NCBI GenBank assembly: GCA_964440795.1
Contig: CAYTTQ010000144.1
Span: 1 to 5,072, forward strand
From: C00003060 sp964440795
Lineage (GTDB): Bacteria > Desulfobacterota > Desulfobacteria > Desulfobacterales > C00003060
Length of the DNA stretch: 5,072 nt
Direction: 5' to 3'
Shown here piece after piece: positions 1-5,072 of the stretch. Position 1 is the stretch's first letter. Each line of letters begins with the position of its first letter. Both the position numbers and the translations under genes were made by a program. Below the pieces are notes generated by a model. That model saw nothing but the letters and a program-made list of their open reading frames with translations, searched no databases and was not told where the DNA came from.

Positions 1-165
1 AGGGAGTTGACCCCAGCAACTGGAACCCAACTGGAAAAATACTTCGCGGACATATCCGCCGCAGGTATCACGGTGCGGTACAATCATGTGGTTAAGACCA
101 TATCACGCAACCGAAGGCTCAAGGGCAGGATCAGCCGGATCAAAAAACGACTAATTAATAATTGA
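1..165 (+). CDS. C-terminal fragment of an unrecognised protein with a basic tail (5' end outside window)
   Basis: Frame 1 is open from the first base of the window to a TGA at 163-165, giving the last 54 residues of a gene that begins to the left. I do not recognise the family. The fragment starts with a predicted helix-like stretch (TPATGTQLEKYFADI), followed by a short hydrophobic and glycine-containing segment (AAGITVRYNHVV). It ends in a strongly basic tail: about ten of the last 25 residues are Lys or Arg (for example SRNRRLKGRISRIKKRL). Such a tail would suit contact with nucleic acid, but that is inference from charge alone. The next gene starts 288 bases downstream, so this gene is probably not in the same transcription unit. 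Absence of an in-frame stop over 54 codons and sensible residue composition support it as real coding sequence. Confidence 0.6.
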   Translation, partial: RELTPATGTQLEKYFADISAAGITVRYNHVVKTISRNRRLKGRISRIKKRLINN

Positions 166-453
166 GATGCGATTCTTTTGAACTCACCAGAAGCACCTCT
201 GTTTGGTAGCAATTCGACTAAATATCAAAAAACTATGACGGCCCGACCCCCGGCACCCAAACTTTTTGAAGGCTCCGGTGGAATTGTGCTTGAATATCTC
301 AAAAACGCGCGGCTGCTTGCTTCTGATAAAGTGACACGACGGTGGACTGCGACCGACTGATTTGTGGCATTTTTTTTGCTCGTCCAAGAAGTGTTGAACT
401 TGAGAAGTCAACTAAACGCATAAAACCATAAGGCAACCGAGGGAGAATATACG
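166..453. other. 288-base intergenic stretch without a convincing gene
   Basis: No convincing gene is seen here. A + strand open frame at 178-360 would need a TTG start and has no good ribosome binding site. A minus-strand frame at 184-411 encodes a composition unlike a folded protein. A T-run at about 369-377 follows a weak CGGT/ACCG pairing by roughly a dozen bases, too loose to call a terminator. Before the next gene, a TTGAAC at 394-399 and an AT-rich CATAAA at 419-424 lie 19 bases apart and could be a poor sigma-70-like promoter. The stretch probably holds the promoter for the downstream island genes, but no element is clear enough to place. Confidence 0.4.
439..445 (+). promoter_or_regulatory. 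Ribosome binding site for the PD-(D/E)XK nuclease gene
   Basis: GAGGGAG lies eight bases before the ATG at 454. It decides the start between two nearby in-frame ATG codons (454 and 460): the first has near-ideal spacing and the second would be 14 bases away. Confidence 0.7.
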
Positions 454-1530
454 ATGACTATGGTAGTTTCTAGAAATGGGGCCAAGGCCAAAATTGTTCA
501 CCCTTCGGCTTTTGAGCAGGAAAGGTCGTTGCAGCAATACATTCACGTAAATCCAGAATCTATTCCTGTTCAGGAGCTCAGAGAAGACAAAAAGCTTCTC
601 ATACTGAAAAGAGAGTTTCCAACCAATTCGGGTCCGATCGATGCTTTGGCGATTGACAAGGACGGTGAAATCTACATTGTTGAAACGAAACTTTACAAGA
701 ACCCCGACAAAAGAACGGTCATTGCTCAAGCCCTGGATTATGGAGCCGCATTGTGGTCCGGGCAACTGGAATTTGCATCGTTTCTGAAAACAGTCGATGA
801 AGACATACAGGGAAAATTTGGACTGTCATTTGAAGACAAGGTCAAAGAGTGTTTTGAGCTGAGCGATGAAGCAACTGAGGTCCTTAAGTCGTTGACGGAA
901 ACCAATCTGAAAGACGGTAACCTCAAATTCATCATTTTGATGGATTCAATTGATACACGCTTGAAGGATTTAATCGTCTATGTGAACCAAAATAGCAAGT
1001 TTGATATATACGGGGTGCAGTTCAAATTCTACAAGCTCGACGATTACGAAATAATCATCCCGAAGTTGTTTGGGGGTGAGGTCAAAAAGAACTTGACGCC
1101 AAGATCTAGCAAAATCATCTGGGATGAAAACCTTTTCTTCAAAGACTTGACTACAAATGTTGGTTCAAGAGAGGCAAATATTGTAAGGAGTATTCTTAAC
1201 TGGTACGAATCTAAAGGTATACGAATTAAATGGGGTGCTGGTGCGAAAATAGGCACCTTTTTCCCAACAGTAGAACTAGGCGGAAAGCAATTATGTCTTT
1301 TTGGAGTTGAATCAAATGGAAAAATTATCATTGTTTTTCAAGACTTTCCTTTTGACCATGAAATGAAGTGCCGCATGATAGAGGACATAAATAGCATTGG
1401 TGATATTTCTATCCCAGAAAGGGCGGCAAAAACCTGGAAAAGCTTCCCTTTATCTTGCTTGGAAGACAAACAGCTCCTTGAGAAATTTCTTAAGACCTTC
1501 GAGAGGTATTTCCCTGAGATTTCCAAGTAA
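454..1530 (+). CDS. PD-(D/E)XK nuclease-like protein, DUF91/NucS-like core with extra C-terminal domain
   Basis: This 358-residue protein is probably a DNA endonuclease of the PD-(D/E)XK fold. Residues about 18-100 carry the signature: E23 in FEQERSLQQYI followed by NPESIP (32-38), D63 in GPIDALAID, then E77-T78-K79 in the strand IYIVETKL, and Q92 and D95-Y96 in a following helix (VIAQALDYGAAL). This arrangement resembles the catalytic domains of DUF91/NucS-like proteins. Residues about 155-210 form an alternating hydrophobic region (KFIILMDSID, VQFKFYKLDD). Residues about 221-358 form a separate C-terminal module with the pattern W-x2-E-x2-FF, then NWYESKGIRIKWG, FFPTVELGG, LFGVESNGKIIIVF. 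I recall similar modules behind other such nucleases but cannot name the family. No membrane segment or signal peptide is seen. All the apparent catalytic positions are intact. It heads a same-strand run of defence-like genes. Nucleolytic activity and DNA target are inferred. Confidence 0.75.
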   Translation: MTMVVSRNGAKAKIVHPSAFEQERSLQQYIHVNPESIPVQELREDKKLLILKREFPTNSGPIDALAIDKDGEIYIVETKLYKNPDKRTVIAQALDYGAALWSGQLEFASFLKTVDEDIQGKFGLSFEDKVKECFELSDEATEVLKSLTETNLKDGNLKFIILMDSIDTRLKDLIVYVNQNSKFDIYGVQFKFYKLDDYEIIIPKLFGGEVKKNLTPRSSKIIWDENLFFKDLTTNVGSREANIVRSILNWYESKGIRIKWGAGAKIGTFFPTVELGGKQLCLFGVESNGKIIIVFQDFPFDHEMKCRMIEDINSIGDISIPERAAKTWKSFPLSCLEDKQLLEKFLKTFERYFPEISK

Positions 1531-1600
1531 CAGCCTTCAGATTGATAACTGCTAATTTTCCTCATCCTTAAGCACAGACAGCTCTATACAGGAGGAAACA
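1531..1600 (+). promoter_or_regulatory. Short spacer with strong GGAGG ribosome binding site
   Basis: The 70-base gap holds a perfect GGAGG at 1591-1595, five bases before a GTG at 1601. This is the main reason to accept the non-ATG start of the small downstream gene. TTGATA at 1542-1547 resembles a -35 box but has no convincing -10 partner, and I see no terminator hairpin, so read-through from the upstream nuclease gene is plausible. Confidence 0.6.
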
Positions 1601-1921
1601 GTGCCAAATGGAGAATCACGGAACTGGAGCCGTTTATTGATTACGTTAGAATCGTTTTTCTCTTTATATGGTGAGTGGCCTTCAACAATGCATTTGGATC
1701 CTCTTTTCATATCAGAGCTCCAGACAAAGCTGTCAATAGAGGACTTTCGGGCATTACAGGACAAAATTGCGATTAAACCGGATGAAGAGAATCCTTTCTT
1801 GGCTTCCGGTGAAGGCGGCAACACTTTTGATTATGCCAGAGAGGGAATTCCGGAAGGTACGAAGCTTCAAAACAAAGCCTTGTCATGGCTCAATATCAGG
1901 CCACCAGATTATGAGGATTAA
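1601..1921 (+). CDS. Small acidic orphan protein, function unknown
   Basis: This 106-residue protein is not recognised. The GTG start is supported by a perfect GGAGG five bases upstream, and the stop is TAA at 1919-1921. The sequence looks genuine. It has an amphipathic and hydrophobic N-terminal part (RLLITLESFFSLYGEWPS, residues 11-28), a segment HLDPLFISELQTKLSIEDFRALQ (31-53), and a conserved-looking loop-rich C-terminus (KPDEENPFLASGEGG at 59-73, then NIRPPDYED at the end). It is soluble-looking, with no membrane helix, signal peptide or known metal motif, and is acidic in its C-terminal half. It sits between two predicted nuclease genes on the same strand, so it may be an accessory, inhibitor or immunity partner for one of them. 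That role is inference from position only. An overlapping longer frame at 1767-2042 is judged a shadow. Confidence 0.65.
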   Translation: MPNGESRNWSRLLITLESFFSLYGEWPSTMHLDPLFISELQTKLSIEDFRALQDKIAIKPDEENPFLASGEGGNTFDYAREGIPEGTKLQNKALSWLNIRPPDYED

Positions 1922-2041
1922 GAGACACGCACGCCATGATCAGGAAGAATATTGTGACACTTACAAGGACGTAAACCGCGGCCATTTTCAGGAAATAGGT
2001 TTGAAGAGAGAACGGAACAATTGCGTTTCTGGCCATACTTG

Positions 2042-2048
2042 AAAGGAG
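2042..2048 (+). promoter_or_regulatory. Ribosome binding site for the Mrr-like gene
   Basis: AAAGGAG lies six bases before the ATG at 2055, fixing the start of the Mrr-like gene. The whole 133-base gap before it (1922-2054) shows no clear sigma-70 promoter pair or terminator. It contains a GGCCAT direct repeat about 50 bases apart that is likely chance. Confidence 0.7.
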
Positions 2049-2054
2049 TTCCTA

Positions 2055-2966
2055 ATGGCTATTCCAGATTACCAATCGATTATGCTGCCACTCTTGAGAT
2101 TTGCCTCTGACGGAACGGAGCACACTACACGTGAATCCGTCAATCACTTGGCGGATGAATTTAATCTTACGGAACAAGAGCGAAAAGAGATGTTGCCTAG
2201 CGGTACGGCAAAGCTTTTTGACAACAGGGTAGGTTGGGCTTCCACGTATTTAAGAAAGGCCGGCCTTATTGAGTCACCAAAGAAAGGTGTCTTCAAGATT
2301 ACGGAGCGAGGAAAGGACGTCCTTTCCCAGAATCCTGAAAATATTGATGTGAAGTATCTTGAGCAGTTCCCAGAGTTTATTGAGTTTAAGAAACCGAAGA
2401 AAGATAAAATTGACGGTTCAGATACAGCGACTATTGGCACTGACGATGTCAATCCCGAAGAAACGCTGGAAAAAGCCTATCAAGAGCTGAAAGACACCCT
2501 CTCTTCCGAACTTCTCCAGACCATAAAGAATGGTTCGCCGGAATTCTTTGAGCGCCTTGTTGTCGATGTGTTGCTTCGAATGGGATACGGCGGGTCTCGC
2601 AAAGAAGCTGGCGAGGCAGTTGGAAAGAGCGGAGATGGGGGGATCGACGGAATTATCAAAGAAGACAAATTGGGACTGGATATCATTTACGTGCAGGCCA
2701 AACGGTGGGAAGATAGTGTCGGCAGTCCTGAGATTCAGAAGTTTGCGGGCGCTCTCCAAGGCCAAAAGGCGCGAAAGGGGATTTTCATCACCACATCTGA
2801 CTTCAGCAAGAAGGCCGTTGAATACGTAAAAAACATCGACAGCAAAATCATTTTGATAGGTGGCCAGCACCTTGCCGAACTAATGATCGAACACAACGTC
2901 GGAGTATCTCCAGTGGCATCGTATGAAGTGAAAAGCATAGATACTGATTACTTTCTGGAAGAGTGA
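2055..2966 (+). CDS. mrr: Mrr-type type IV restriction endonuclease
   Basis: This 303-residue protein is a full-length relative of Escherichia coli Mrr, which is 304 residues and cuts DNA carrying foreign methylation. Residues about 1-95 form the N-terminal winged-helix Mrr_N domain: MAIPDYQSIMLPLLRFASDG opens it, and NRVGWASTYLRKAGLIESP and GVFKITERGKDVL are the typical recognition-helix and wing regions. A variable charged linker covers about 110-140. The Mrr catalytic domain follows at about 155-285: FFERLVVDVLLRMGYGG, then GDGGIDGII with D198, then the strand YVQAKRW with Q214-x-K216. That gives the D-x15-QxK variant of the PD-(D/E)XK site, apparently intact; E166 is a further likely active-site helix residue. 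GIFITTSDF and LAELMIEHNVGVS near the end are family hallmarks, as is the final DTDYF. No methyltransferase is in view, as expected for type IV enzymes. The exact modification recognised cannot be read from sequence. Confidence 0.95.
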   Translation: MAIPDYQSIMLPLLRFASDGTEHTTRESVNHLADEFNLTEQERKEMLPSGTAKLFDNRVGWASTYLRKAGLIESPKKGVFKITERGKDVLSQNPENIDVKYLEQFPEFIEFKKPKKDKIDGSDTATIGTDDVNPEETLEKAYQELKDTLSSELLQTIKNGSPEFFERLVVDVLLRMGYGGSRKEAGEAVGKSGDGGIDGIIKEDKLGLDIIYVQAKRWEDSVGSPEIQKFAGALQGQKARKGIFITTSDFSKKAVEYVKNIDSKIILIGGQHLAELMIEHNVGVSPVASYEVKSIDTDYFLEE

Positions 2967-3024
2967 GGCCGAGTAAGGAAAAATACCAGAGCTCAAATAA
3001 ACCTCGCAGTTGATAAGCCTTGTA

Positions 3025-3936
3025 ATGATTACATTCGATCTTGGTCCACCGCAGAAACCAATAACTGAAGAACGAATCGAAGAGATGATTCGTTGGGTTC
3101 CGAGGCGCTTTCGTCTTTGTGATTTTGACAGGCCCCTAAAGCAGCCCAGAGAGTTGGGAGATTGGCAGGAAGATTGGAATCTGATATTTCCTTTCCGAGA
3201 AACTTTTGTCCCTGCCTTTGAGGAAATGTGTTCTTTTCCGGACCATATACCATTTAACTCAAAAGGAACTGCGTATTATACATTTCTAAAGGACGTTTCA
3301 GGAAAGGATATCCCGGCTGTGAAAGAGTGGCTGGAAAAGGTGAGCGGATATGTGGCGCTGCGAGATGCCTTAGCACTTTCTTTTGCTATAGATTATGACA
3401 GAGAGGGTGGGAATCCCGAGAACGAACATACGCATATCGGAAGTCTTAGGCAAAAGGCAAAAACCTATGGAAAACCGGCGAGCCCTGAAACCCATTATGC
3501 TGCGGACGCCCTGGTTGAGGCATGTGTAGAAGCAGTCAATACTCTGACATGTTATAGCAGCATGAGTTGTATAGTAGGGATTCCACCATCTGATCCGGAT
3601 AAACCTTTTGACCTTCCGGAATACCTCGCCCACGGAATGTCAGATAAGTTGGGTAAACCTGACAAATCAAAGGCTGTCAGAACGACAAGAGCCAGACCCC
3701 CTAGCAAACAGGCCCGATTGGAGGATAAGCTGTCCTCTGTTAAAGGTACAATTGAAGTGGACGGTTCTGAAGTACGTGACGACATAGTACTTCTGGTCGA
3801 TGATCTTTACCAATCTGGGGTGACCATGAATTATACTGCTATGCTGTTGCTTGCAGCGGGGGCTAAGAAGGTTTTTGGTCTTTCTTGCGAAAAGACTTGT
3901 AGTAATGACGACAATGTGAGCAGGTGTAAAGGATGA
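3025..3936 (+). CDS. ComF-like phosphoribosyltransferase-domain protein, likely partner of the DprA-like protein
   Basis: The protein has 303 residues from ATG 3025, or 308 from a TTG at 3010; neither has a good ribosome binding site, and an in-frame TAA at 2998-3000 rules out anything longer. ATG is preferred. Residue numbers here follow the 308-residue form. The C-terminal ~80 residues match the ComF branch of type I phosphoribosyltransferases: R224 and the RPPSKQARLEDKL segment correspond to the ComF flexible region, and VLLVDDLYQSGVT (261-272) is the PRPP-binding loop with the D264-D265 pair. LLLAAGAKKVFGLSCEKT follows. The first ~190 residues are not recognised. They include FPFRETFVPAFEEM and a helical DALALSFAIDYDREGG. 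No ComF zinc finger and no helicase motifs are present. The stop codon overlaps the DprA-like start (ATGA), so the two are translationally coupled. I infer a regulatory or toxic role in a two-gene defence module rather than nucleotide salvage. Confidence 0.75.
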   Translation: MITFDLGPPQKPITEERIEEMIRWVPRRFRLCDFDRPLKQPRELGDWQEDWNLIFPFRETFVPAFEEMCSFPDHIPFNSKGTAYYTFLKDVSGKDIPAVKEWLEKVSGYVALRDALALSFAIDYDREGGNPENEHTHIGSLRQKAKTYGKPASPETHYAADALVEACVEAVNTLTCYSSMSCIVGIPPSDPDKPFDLPEYLAHGMSDKLGKPDKSKAVRTTRARPPSKQARLEDKLSSVKGTIEVDGSEVRDDIVLLVDDLYQSGVTMNYTAMLLLAAGAKKVFGLSCEKTCSNDDNVSRCKG

Positions 3937-4916
3937 GCGAACAAGATGTAGCTTTCCAGATACTTCGACTCTTGGAAACCCCTGGTGTCGGTGTGGTGAA
4001 GACTAATTCCATAATAGAGTCTGTCGGAGGCGACCTGGGACCTGAGCGATTAGAGAAAGTGCTCAACCAGAAAACAATACAAGGCTATCTGTCCAACAAG
4101 GAAAACGTTACCTCTGATTGGCTAAACCTTCAGAATGAAGGCGTAAAATACATTACAATACTTGATGAAGATTACCCTAAACAGCTTAAAAAGTTGTTGC
4201 AGAAAAAGGCACCGCCACTTTTAATGATCCGTGGCAATCACCAACTCCTGAATAAGCGGTCCGTTGGGTTCTGCGGATCTCGTAAGGCTAGCAATAAAGG
4301 TATAGCTACGGCAAAGGACTGTGCTGGTCAACTAGCGGGAGAAGGGATCAATATCGTATCAGGCTATGCGGCCGGGGTTGACATGGCAACTCACAGAGCG
4401 GCTCTGGAATGTGGCGGAACCACCACACTGGTTTTGTGCGAGGGGATTCTCAATTTCCGAAAGAAGCGTGACCTGAAGGATATTTGGGATTGGGACAGAA
4501 TCGCCGTGGTAAGTGAATTTCTCCCTGGAGTTCCTTGGAGTGCAAGAAACGCCATGCAAAGGAACGGTACTATTTGTGCCCTTACATTGTCGATGATTCT
4601 AATCGAGTCTGCAAGCAAAGGAGGAAGTATTGCTGCAGGGAGAACTTGTCTGAAAATGGGTATCCCGCTTTTTGCGCCTGTTTATGACGGAATGCCGGAA
4701 ACAGCGGTGGGAAATCGCGAGCTACTTCAAGAAGGTGCGTTGGAATTGTATAAGAATGGCAAAACTGACCGTGCAAATATGAAGAACGTCTTTGCTGCGA
4801 TCGATCAACAATGTTCAGACAGCCTCCAAGATGATAGTGTCCCTCACTATGCCATCCCGGAAGACACGGGTGAGCAGCTTAGTCTATTTGAGAATCAGGA
4901 AACTTATGATGACTGA
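3933..4916 (+). CDS. DprA/Smf-like SLOG Rossmann protein with C-terminal clamp-binding motif
   Basis: This 327-residue protein has the core of DprA/Smf, the single-stranded DNA-binding protein that loads RecA during transformation. An N-terminal helix-hairpin-helix-like segment (ETPGVGVVKTNSII, 15-28) is followed by DEDYPKQL (79-85) and PPLLMIRG (94-101). The Rossmann core then has GFCGSRKAS (112-120), SGYAAGVDMATHRAAL (143-158, the DprA SGxAxGxDxxxHxxAL motif), SEFLPGVPWSARNAMQRN (194-211) and ESASKGGSIAAG (225-236). The winged-helix domain found at the end of many DprA proteins is absent. The tail is instead acidic and ends shortly after QLSLF (315-319), a consensus beta-sliding-clamp-binding motif. 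Translation is coupled to the phosphoribosyltransferase gene by the ATGA overlap, with AGGTG at 3922-3926 as a possible ribosome binding site. Divergence from housekeeping DprA and the restriction-gene neighbourhood suggest a defence or antitoxin role like that of RqlI/PsyrA. This is inference. Confidence 0.85.
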   Translation: MSEQDVAFQILRLLETPGVGVVKTNSIIESVGGDLGPERLEKVLNQKTIQGYLSNKENVTSDWLNLQNEGVKYITILDEDYPKQLKKLLQKKAPPLLMIRGNHQLLNKRSVGFCGSRKASNKGIATAKDCAGQLAGEGINIVSGYAAGVDMATHRAALECGGTTTLVLCEGILNFRKKRDLKDIWDWDRIAVVSEFLPGVPWSARNAMQRNGTICALTLSMILIESASKGGSIAAGRTCLKMGIPLFAPVYDGMPETAVGNRELLQEGALELYKNGKTDRANMKNVFAAIDQQCSDSLQDDSVPHYAIPEDTGEQLSLFENQETYDD

Positions 4917-5004
4917 GGCCGGACCCAATATGATACATGAAGGGGCAAGCTCGCCGTCAATGAGTTACATCAGTAGTCGCCTCCGAAGGTGGTAGTAGGA
5001 TATT

Positions 5005-5032
5005 GGGGACGTCTATAGGGCGGAGGGGACGT
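5005..5032. repeat. Two direct GGGGACGT repeats
   Basis: GGGGACGT occurs at 5005-5012 and again at 5025-5032, exactly 20 bases apart, with a G-rich spacer that includes CTATAGGG. Two GTAG tetranucleotides lie just upstream at 4992-4998. The second repeat runs into TCTTTACTTTTT. From memory, the GGGGACGTTCTTTACTTTT string recurs beside IS200-like or RAYT transposase genes in environmental bacteria. That recollection could not be checked here. Confidence 0.6.
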
Positions 5033-5044
5033 TCTTTACTTTTT

Positions 5045-5059
5045 AACTCATTTTGAGTT
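5045..5059. repeat. Small palindrome AACTCA-TTT-TGAGTT
   Basis: A perfect 6-bp inverted repeat with a 3-base loop lies between a T-run (5041-5044) and a possible ATG at 5063. No T-run follows it on either strand in the right place, so it is not a standard terminator. Subterminal hairpins of this sort are used by IS200/IS605 and RAYT elements, which fits the adjacent GGGGACGT repeats, but the stem is short. Confidence 0.5.
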
Positions 5060-5072
5060 CATATGACGGTAA

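Larger units (their letters stand above)
4917..5072. other. Terminal 156 bases without a complete gene; possible insertion-element edge
   Basis: No complete gene follows the DprA-like stop. An ATG at 4930 opens only 21 codons before TAG at 4993-4995 and is probably either chance or a truncated start of a former gene. The last 80 bases carry paired GGGGACGT repeats and a perfect 6-bp palindrome. An ATG at 5063 is a possible start of a gene that continues outside the window, but only ten bases of it are visible. Confidence 0.4.

Noticed and set aside
178..360. 60-residue + strand open frame with TTG start
   Set aside because: No good ribosome binding site, weak start codon, composition not protein-like, and an opposing frame covers the same bases.
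361..380. Rho-independent terminator before the first island gene
   Set aside because: The T-run at about 369-377 is separated by about 12 bases from a weak 4-bp stem, which is not a usable terminator.
184..411. 75-residue minus-strand open frame
   Set aside because: Low-complexity, Ser/Arg/Lys/Cys-rich composition without motifs; it lies in an intergenic stretch and has no supporting start signal.
1767..2042. 91-residue + strand frame overlapping the 106-residue gene
   Set aside because: More than half overlaps a better-supported gene in another frame, it has no ribosome binding site, and its composition looks like a frame shadow.
2418..2870. 150-residue minus-strand open frame inside mrr
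   Set aside because: It is antisense to the conserved Mrr catalytic domain, and its length is explained by codon bias of the real gene.
3025..4916. Reading the ComF-like and DprA-like genes as a natural competence locus
   Set aside because: The ComF zinc finger and the DprA winged helix are absent, the two genes are fused by translation coupling, and the neighbours are restriction nucleases rather than competence genes.
1..5072. tRNA, rRNA, CRISPR array or riboswitch
   Set aside because: No cloverleaf, ribosomal RNA signature, regularly spaced repeat array or recognisable aptamer was seen on either strand.

Overview
This 5,072-base window looks like part of a chromosomal defence or accessory island. 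All the convincing genes lie on the + strand. Base composition is moderate, by eye a little under 50% G+C. Starts are preceded by ordinary Shine-Dalgarno sequences (GAGGGAG, GGAGG, AAAGGAG), and gene spacing is bacterial. I cannot assign a species. A Gram-negative environmental bacterium, perhaps of the Desulfobacterota/deltaproteobacterial type, is a guess from composition, from the full-length Mrr, and from the IS200/RAYT-like end of the window.

Layout: (1) bases 1-165 hold the C-terminal 54 residues of a gene entering from the left, with a very basic tail and no recognised family. (2) Bases 166-453 hold no convincing gene. (3) 454-1530 encodes a two-domain PD-(D/E)XK nuclease-like protein (DUF91/NucS-like core). 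(4) 1601-1921 encodes a 106-residue acidic orphan protein. (5) 2055-2966 encodes a full-length Mrr-type type IV restriction endonuclease. (6) 3025-3936 encodes a protein ending in a ComF-like phosphoribosyltransferase (PRTase) domain. (7) 3933-4916 encodes a DprA/Smf-like Rossmann (SLOG) protein that shares an ATGA stop/start overlap with gene 6. It ends in QLSLF, a consensus bacterial sliding-clamp-binding pentapeptide. (8) 4917-5072 has no complete gene but carries paired GGGGACGT repeats and a small palindrome, resembling the edge of an IS200/IS605 or RAYT-type element.

How the genes may work together: two predicted PD-(D/E)XK nucleases with no companion methyltransferase in view suggest modification-dependent or foreign-DNA-directed restriction. 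The PRTase plus DprA-like pair is the most interesting part. Its domains match competence proteins ComF and DprA, but the coupling to each other and the restriction-gene neighbours point away from transformation. They recall the PsyrTA/RqlHI type of toxin-antitoxin or defence system, in which, as I remember it, a RecQ-like helicase carrying a PRTase domain is restrained by a DprA-like partner. Here the PRTase protein has no helicase, so the pair may be a minimal or split version. The clamp motif suggests that the DprA-like protein is brought to replication or repair sites. These functional links are inference. The domain calls for Mrr, the DprA fold and the PRTase loop rest on motifs visible in the translated sequence.
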